DNA from: Actinomyces denticolens
Lineage (GTDB): Bacteria > Actinomycetota > Actinomycetes > Actinomycetales > Actinomycetaceae
Assembly (NCBI RefSeq): GCF_002072185.1
Contig: NZ_MVIW01000027.1
Coordinates: forward strand, 1-40,232
Direction: 5' to 3'
Length of the DNA stretch: 40,232 nt
The position numbers were made by a program, and so were the translations under genes. Shown piece by piece: positions 35,492-40,232 of this stretch. The notes beneath the pieces are model-generated. The model searched no databases. It was not told the DNA's origin and worked only from the letters and a program-made list of their open reading frames with translations. Numbering within the stretch: the stretch's first letter is position 1; each line of letters opens with the position of its first letter.

Positions 35492-36832
35492 TCAGACTCT
35501 ATCCTCCCAGCCAACTCCCAGATGTACCCGGGGCACGCGCGCGCCGAGACGGGTGACGATCTCATAGTTGATGGTGCCGCATGCGGCGGCCCACTCGTCC
35601 GCCGTCGGGATGCCCGCCGGATCAGCGCCGTCGCCCCACAGGACGGCGGTGTCACCGGCACGGGCCGGGGGCTCCTCTCCGGCGGGGCCACCGGCGGGGG
35701 CCGCGGGCCCGAGATCGATGACCATCTGGTCCATGCACACGCGACCCACGATCCTGGCGTGGATCGGAACGGCGCCGTCGTCGGCGCCGGGCGCGGCGCT
35801 GGGCGGGGAGGGGAGCACCGTGACGGGGGCGCCGGAGGCCGAGCGCGGGATGCCGTCGGCGTAACCGAGGGGCACGAGGCCGACCCAGCGGCTGGTGGGC
35901 GCGGTCCAGGTACCGCCGTAGGAGACCGCTTGACCGGCGGGGATGCGCTTGACGAGCGTGAGAGGGGCTTCCAGGCGCATGGCGGGGCGCAACCCGAGCG
36001 CGGCGCTGCTGGCGACGGAGGGGTCTGGCGAGAGCCCGTAGAGCCCGATGCCCGCGCGCACGAGGTCGAGGCGCGCGTCGGGGTGCCAGAGCAGCCCGCC
36101 AGTGGCCGCGAGGTGGCGGACGACCGGCGCGAGACCCGCCGCGGTGACGGCGTCGTCGGCGGCGCGGAAGCGGGCCAGGTGGTCCTCGGTGGAGCCGGAG
36201 TCGGGCTCGTCGGCGCGCGAGAGATGGGACCACAGGCCGACGACGGCGAGGCTCCCGGCGCTCTCGGCCCCCGCGAGAGCGGCGGCGAGGGCGGGGAGCT
36301 CGCCGTCGGTCGCACCGGCGCGGGACATGCCGGTATCGGCCTTGATGTGGACACGGGCGGCGCGCCCCTCGGCATCGGCCGCGGCCGCGATGGCGCGGGC
36401 CTGGTCGAGGGCGGACACGGACAAATCGAGGTCGGCGGCGATCGCTGCGCGCAGGGGGGACCCCGGGGCGGCGGCGCCCTCGGGGGTGAGGACCGGGGCG
36501 AGCCAGGTGAGGATGCGCGGCGCGTCCGGCGTCGGCAGTGAGCGGAGCTCAGGGACGGGGCGCGCGATACCGGCGGCGTCGAGGAGGGAGCGCAGATGGA
36601 GGGCCTCGGCGAGCTGGGCGACGCCGAGCCAGGTGGCGCCGGTGTCCAGGCAGGCGCGCGCGACGGGCTCCAGGCCGTGCCCGTAGGCGTCGGCCTTGAC
36701 GACGGCCATCCAGGGCGCGCCGGCCGCCCGGGCGAGGACAGCGGCGTTGTGGGAGATGGCGCCGAGGTCGATGATGGCCCGGGAGGTGGTGGCGGGGATC
36801 GGCTGCTCGGTGGAAGTGGTGGTCGCGCTCAC
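35492..36832 (-). CDS. alr: Alanine racemase
   Basis: Alr is a PLP enzyme that makes D-alanine for peptidoglycan. The 446-residue protein has the PLP-lysine motif MAVVKADAYGHGLEPVA (about 33-49), RVHIKADTGMSRAG, GIGLYGLSPDP and the catalytic-Tyr region AVSYGGTWTAP. The GTG at 36832 is the best start: it gives the family N-terminus (AIIDLGAISHN follows at about 19) and has GGGAG about 9 bases upstream. The frame stays open further upstream through the hairpin repeat, but that part is not conserved-looking. The repeat ends 34 bases before the start, so it lies in the alr leader. Confidence 0.94.
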   Translation of the reverse strand: MSATTTSTEQPIPATTSRAIIDLGAISHNAAVLARAAGAPWMAVVKADAYGHGLEPVARACLDTGATWLGVAQLAEALHLRSLLDAAGIARPVPELRSLPTPDAPRILTWLAPVLTPEGAAAPGSPLRAAIAADLDLSVSALDQARAIAAAADAEGRAARVHIKADTGMSRAGATDGELPALAAALAGAESAGSLAVVGLWSHLSRADEPDSGSTEDHLARFRAADDAVTAAGLAPVVRHLAATGGLLWHPDARLDLVRAGIGLYGLSPDPSVASSAALGLRPAMRLEAPLTLVKRIPAGQAVSYGGTWTAPTSRWVGLVPLGYADGIPRSASGAPVTVLPSPPSAAPGADDGAVPIHARIVGRVCMDQMVIDLGPAAPAGGPAGEEPPARAGDTAVLWGDGADPAGIPTADEWAAACGTINYEIVTRLGARVPRVHLGVGWEDRV

Positions 36833-36866
36833 GCCGGGATTCTCCCACTCCCCCACCCCACCTTTC

Positions 36867-36941
36867 GCCGAGACCGGTCGAAGTGGCGATCGAGACCGGT
36901 TCGGAGAACCGGTCTCGATCGCCACTTCGACCGGTCTCGGC
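36867..36941. repeat. 75-bp perfect hairpin repeat, copy C
   Basis: Arms at 36867-36901 and 36907-36941 are exact 35-bp reverse complements around CGGAG. The element is identical to copy B (22596-22670) read on the opposite strand. It fills most of the gap between the nnr stop and the alr start, both on the minus strand, so it may end the nnr transcript or attenuate alr. Confidence 0.97.
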
Positions 36942-36956
36942 GTGATGGGGGGCGGG

Positions 36957-38648
36957 TTAAGGGCGGGGACGGGCCTGGGCCCGGAGCCGCTGGCGGGCCC
37001 GGGGAAGGTGATCAGCGACGTCGAGGGCCGCAATGGGGCGGCCCTCGCGCCCCTGCTCCGATGCCTCCCCGCTGGCCAGGCGGCCGGCGTCGGCGTGAAG
37101 GCGCACGGCAGCGGCCGCCGCGAGCGCAACCGCGTCCTCCAGGGGCAGGCCCGCCGCGCCGGTGCTGGGCCCGCAGTCCCGGCGGGTGTCATCGCGCTCG
37201 CGATCGGCGCGCACGGCCGCCAGCACCGCCCCGAGGGCGCCCGCGAGGACGTCGCCGCTGCCCGCGGTCGCCAACCAGCCCGGCCCGGCGTCGAGCGAGA
37301 GCAGGGGCCCGCCGCCGGAGCGCGCGATGATCACCGGCGCGGCTTTGAGGATCACCGTCGCCCCAGTCGCCTCGGCGAGCCCGCGCGCAGCCGAAGCGGG
37401 AGCGGCCTCGACCTCCTCGCGCGTCGTCGGCATCCCGAGGCCGCTGAGGAGAGCGGCGGCCTCGCCCGCGTGCGGGGTGAGGACATGCTCCGGGCCGCAG
37501 ACGAGCCCCTGGGTGAGGATGTCGGGCAGGAGGGGGAGCGCCCCGGCGTCGATCACCGCCCATTGGCGCTCCCCGCTCCCCCGGCGCAGCGCGGCTCTCA
37601 GGACGCCGCGCAGTTCCTCGGCCCGGGGCTGATCGGCGGGATGGGTGCCGGGGCCGACGACGATCGCCTGGCACCGCCCATTCGCGGGGACCGCCTCGGG
37701 GCGGGAGGCGAGGACGAGGTCGACGGCCCGCCGAGGCGCCTGGATCCGGACCATGCCGGCCCCTGCTCGGATGGCGCCGCTGACGGCGAGGACCGCGGCC
37801 CCGGGATAGGCCTCGCTCCCCGCATGGAGGCCGACGACGCCGCGCGTGTACTTGTGGTCGGTGGCGCCGGGGGCGCGCAGGAGCGCGGCGAGCAGCGCCG
37901 GATCGGGCGCGATGACGAGCGGCGCGCTATCCGCGGGTACCGGCAATCCGAGATCGACGACGTCCACGCGCCCGCTCAGGGGCGCCGCGGGCGGCAGGAG
38001 GTGGGCGCCGCGCGGGCAGGTGAAGGTGACGGTGCGGTCGGCGGCGAGCACGGGGCCCGGCATGGCGCCGTCGTCCACGCCGACGCCGGAGGGGACGTCG
38101 ACGGCGAGGACGCGGAACGCCCGTTGCCCGGGCGCGCCCGCGGCGATGAGGGGTGCGATGAGAGCGGCGGCCCGCGGGCGCAGGGGCCCGTCGGCACCGA
38201 TGCCGGTGAGTCCGTCGATGACGAGGTCGGCCGCGCCGCCGACGACGGTCGAGGGGGCGGGAGCGCCCGCGACCGCGACCCCGGCGGCGCGGGCCTCGCT
38301 CAGCGCCGGCCCGTGCGGGTGGTCGGTGGCCAGCCGGGCCTCCGCGCGGGCGCCCCGGCGGGCGAGGATGGCCCCGGCGAGGAGGGCGTCGCCTCCGTTG
38401 TGCCCACCGCCGACCAGGACGAGGACCCGACTGTTCGCGACGCCGCCGCGCGACTGGCGCAGTTCGGCGAGGCAGGCGCCGGCGATGGCGTGGGCGGCCC
38501 GCCGCATGTACTGATCGGTGCCGGTGGTCAGTGGCGCCTCGGCCCGCGCGATGGCCCGGGCCGGGTAGGCGGCGCGGCGGGCGAGCGTGGGGATGGCTGC
38601 TGGCTCGGCGGCTCCGGAGACGCGGGCGTCGCTCTTGGCGGTGGTCAT
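36957..38648 (-). CDS. nnr: Bifunctional NAD(P)H-hydrate repair enzyme (epimerase + dehydratase)
   Basis: This enzyme repairs NAD(P)H hydrates formed by heat or GAPDH side activity. The N-terminal half (about 20-250) is the YjeF_N epimerase, with VLVLVGGGHNGGDALLAGAILA (split: VLVLVGGGHNGG, DALLAGAILA) and LAVDVPSGVGVDDG. The C-terminal half (about 265-545) is the ribokinase-like dehydratase, with HKYTRGVVGLHAGSEAYPGAA, AIVVGPGTHP, HVLTPHAGEAAAL and the anion-hole ATAGSGDVLAGALGA. The length of 563 residues is long for the family because of Ala/Arg/Gly-rich loops. The gene precedes alr, a common actinobacterial neighbour, with the hairpin repeat between them. Confidence 0.9.
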   Translation of the reverse strand: MTTAKSDARVSGAAEPAAIPTLARRAAYPARAIARAEAPLTTGTDQYMRRAAHAIAGACLAELRQSRGGVANSRVLVLVGGGHNGGDALLAGAILARRGARAEARLATDHPHGPALSEARAAGVAVAGAPAPSTVVGGAADLVIDGLTGIGADGPLRPRAAALIAPLIAAGAPGQRAFRVLAVDVPSGVGVDDGAMPGPVLAADRTVTFTCPRGAHLLPPAAPLSGRVDVVDLGLPVPADSAPLVIAPDPALLAALLRAPGATDHKYTRGVVGLHAGSEAYPGAAVLAVSGAIRAGAGMVRIQAPRRAVDLVLASRPEAVPANGRCQAIVVGPGTHPADQPRAEELRGVLRAALRRGSGERQWAVIDAGALPLLPDILTQGLVCGPEHVLTPHAGEAAALLSGLGMPTTREEVEAAPASAARGLAEATGATVILKAAPVIIARSGGGPLLSLDAGPGWLATAGSGDVLAGALGAVLAAVRADRERDDTRRDCGPSTGAAGLPLEDAVALAAAAAVRLHADAGRLASGEASEQGREGRPIAALDVADHLPRARQRLRAQARPRP

Positions 38649-38745
38649 GCGCCCATCCTCGCCCGCTGTGGGCTCTCATGCCAGGGAATGACCGTGAGAC
38701 GGCGTCATGCTCATTCCTCGTCGTCGATCGCCCGGGGCCGCAGCC

Positions 38746-38767
38746 AGGAGCGCGGAGGCGCGCTCCT
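38746..38767 (-). terminator. Candidate terminator hairpin after glmS
   Basis: AGGAGCGCG (38746-38754) pairs perfectly with CGCGCTCCT (38759-38767) around a GAGG loop. It lies in the 229-bp gap between the glmS stop and the nnr start on the minus strand. Nothing else in the gap is convincing; a weak GGAATGA/TCATTCC inverted repeat is at 38685-38717. Confidence 0.5.
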
Positions 38768-38877
38768 CCTGGGGCATGGCCGTCAGATCCTGCCGCGACG
38801 ACGATCCACCTGATCCTCCCCGGCTGAGCCGCAGCCGATTCATGACCACCGCGCCCGCGGCGGCGGGGGCCGCCTCC

Positions 38878-40232
38878 TCACTCCACGGTGACGGACTTCG
38901 CCAGGTTCCTGGGCTGGTCGATGTCCAGGCCCTTGGCGCCCGCGAGCGCGGCGGCGAAGATCTGCAGCGGGACCACGGTGAGCAGCGGCGCCATGAGGGT
39001 GGGGGTGGCGGGGATCCGGATGATGTGCTCGGCGAAGGCGTCGACGGCGTCGTCCCCCTCCTCGGCCACCACGATGGTGCGCGCGCCGCGGGCGCGGATC
39101 TCCTGGATGTTGGACAGGACCTTGTCGTGCAGGACGGGGCGGCGGGGGGTGGGCACGATGACGAAGACCGGCAGGCCCTCCTCCACGAGCGCGATGGGCC
39201 CGTGCTTGAGCTCGCCCGCCGCGAAGCCCTCGGCGTGGACGTAGGCGAGCTCCTTGAGCTTGAGCGCCCCCTCGAGCGCCACCGGGAATCCGACGTGGCG
39301 GCCCAGGAACAGGAAGGAGGAGCGGTCCGCGAGCTCGGCGCCCAGCGCCCGCACGGAGCTCTCCTGCTCATCGAGGATCCACTGGACCTTGTCGGGCATC
39401 TCGCCGAGCTTGGCGAGGTAGTCGGCGACCTCGTCCGGCCACTTGTTCCCGCGCAGCTGCGCCAGGTAGAGGCCCAGCAGGTAGCAGGCGGTGATCTGGG
39501 CGAGGAAGGCCTTCGTGGAGGCCACCGCGACCTCGGGGCCGGCGTGGGTGTAGAGCACGGCGTCGGCCTCGCGGGCGATGGTGGAGCCGTAGGTGTTGAC
39601 GATGGCGAGCACGCGACTGCCCTGCTCGCGGGCGTGGCGAACGGCCTGGATGGTGTCCATGGTCTCCCCGGACTGGGAGATCGCCACGGTGAGGGTCTTC
39701 TCGCTCACGACGGCGTCGCGGTAGCGGAACTCGTGGGCGAGCTCGATCTCCACCGGCACGCGGCACCAGTGCTCGATGGCGTACTTCGCGACATGACCGG
39801 CGTAGGCGGCGGTGCCGCAGGCGATGACGATGATCTTGTCGACGCTGCGCAGGACCGCGGGGTCGATGCGCATCTCGTCGAGCTGGATCTCGCCGCGCTC
39901 GTCGACGCGCCCCCGCAGGGTGTCGGCGACGGCGGCGGGCTGATCGTGGATCTCCTTGTCCATGAAGGTCTCGTAGCCGCCCTTGACGGCCGCTGAGGCG
40001 TCCCAGGAGACCTTCCAGCTCTTGGGCTCCACGACGCCGCCGTCTTTGTCCCACACGGTGACCGAGTCGGGGCGCAGGAGGAGGATCTGGTCGTCGTCGA
40101 CCTCGGCGGCGCGGGAGGTGAAGGCCACGAAGGCGGCGACGTCGGAGCCCAGGAAGTTCTCGCCGTCGCCCAGGCCGATGACCAGCGGGCTGGAGCGGCG
40201 GGCGGCGACGATCGCCTCGGGGGCCAGGGGGG
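38878..40232 (-). CDS. glmS: Glutamine-fructose-6-phosphate aminotransferase, 3' part
   Basis: GlmS makes glucosamine-6-phosphate from fructose-6-phosphate and glutamine for cell-wall synthesis. Only the 3' part is present (about 451 codons); the frame is open through the right edge, so the start lies outside. The part at the edge (RRSSPLVIGLGDGENFLGSD) is the end of the N-terminal glutaminase domain. Two SIS domains follow, with IACGTAAYAGHVAKYAIEH, ISQSGETMDTIQ, EGALKLKELAYVHAEGFAAGELKHGP (split: EGALKLKELAY, VHAEGFAAGELKHGP), and the canonical C-terminus DQPRNLAKSVTVE. No glmS ribozyme can be judged, because the 5' end is missing. Confidence 0.95.
   Translation of the reverse strand, partial: PLAPEAIVAARRSSPLVIGLGDGENFLGSDVAAFVAFTSRAAEVDDDQILLLRPDSVTVWDKDGGVVEPKSWKVSWDASAAVKGGYETFMDKEIHDQPAAVADTLRGRVDERGEIQLDEMRIDPAVLRSVDKIIVIACGTAAYAGHVAKYAIEHWCRVPVEIELAHEFRYRDAVVSEKTLTVAISQSGETMDTIQAVRHAREQGSRVLAIVNTYGSTIAREADAVLYTHAGPEVAVASTKAFLAQITACYLLGLYLAQLRGNKWPDEVADYLAKLGEMPDKVQWILDEQESSVRALGAELADRSSFLFLGRHVGFPVALEGALKLKELAYVHAEGFAAGELKHGPIALVEEGLPVFVIVPTPRRPVLHDKVLSNIQEIRARGARTIVVAEEGDDAVDAFAEHIIRIPATPTLMAPLLTVVPLQIFAAALAGAKGLDIDQPRNLAKSVTVE

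Noticed and set aside
36833-37192. N-terminal extension of alr through the hairpin repeat
   Set aside because: The frame is open, but it would translate the repeat and overlap nnr; the GTG at 36832 has a ribosome site and gives the normal family N-terminus.
38531-38827. 98-codon open frame on the plus strand across the nnr start and the glmS-nnr gap
   Set aside because: Overlaps the conserved N-terminus of nnr and is Arg/Pro/Ala-rich with no motif.
38676-38843. 55-codon open frame in the gap after glmS, minus strand
   Set aside because: No ribosome-binding site, codon use with many GGA/CGA/TCA codons unlike neighbours, and no recognisable motif. It also overlaps the likely glmS terminator.

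Overview
The window is very GC-rich, with strong third-position GC bias, GTG starts alongside ATG and Shine-Dalgarno sites of the AGGAG/GGAGG type. It carries an actinobacterial gene set: GuaB plus GuaB3, a long-form Pta, a type B SdhCAB with a single cytochrome b subunit, and groES under a CIRCE element. A member of the Actinomycetaceae (Actinomyces-like) is the best guess; this is inference from gene content and style, not a database match. No tRNA, rRNA, CRISPR array, transposase or phage gene is visible.

Layout. (1) 79-10355 is a carbohydrate island. Two divergent LacI regulators are followed by a Gfo/Idh/MocA dehydrogenase, an inositol-type MFS symporter, a clear iolE (inosose dehydratase), a third LacI regulator, a second dehydrogenase and a second xylose-isomerase-like TIM barrel. 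Three near-identical palindromes (consensus TTGTCNNGACAA) lie in front of the three catabolic transcription units. In two of them the palindrome overlaps or abuts the -10 box, so the units look like one LacI-type regulon for inositol or related cyclitols/glycosides. iolA, iolB, iolC and iolD are not in the window. (2) 10429-14768: a TauE/SafE permease, then pta-ackA. (3) 14973-19655: rnhA, ptsH (HPr), guaB3, a DEDDh exonuclease and guaB. (4) 19818-22583: groES with CIRCE, a SanA/DUF218 protein and a THUMP-like methyltransferase. (5) 22591-28384: tsaD, then a 1266-residue fused ABC exporter divergent from a TetR regulator. (6) 28523-32111: sdhCAB. (7) 32366-38648: a minus-strand run of nnr, alr, tsaE, an unknown membrane protein, tsaB and rimI, which with nearby tsaD gives the t6A tRNA-modification partners TsaB/D/E. 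(8) The 3' part of glmS runs off the right edge.

Structure not explained by genes. Two identical 75-bp elements (22596-22670 and 36867-36941), each a perfect 35-bp inverted repeat with a 5-nt loop, lie 14 kb apart in opposite orientation. A decayed half copy is at about 2461-2515. One full copy supplies the last ~25 codons and the end of tsaD, next to a 10-base C/G homopolymer. A 9-bp tandem repeat (GACAGTGCY) occurs inside two unrelated genes. Most transcription units end in strong GC hairpins without a U-tract.

No intergenic gap exceeds about 275 bases. The largest (2376-2647, 32112-32365, 38649-38877, 20115-20331) hold the repeats, promoters and hairpins listed. Bases 1-78 hold no recognisable gene.
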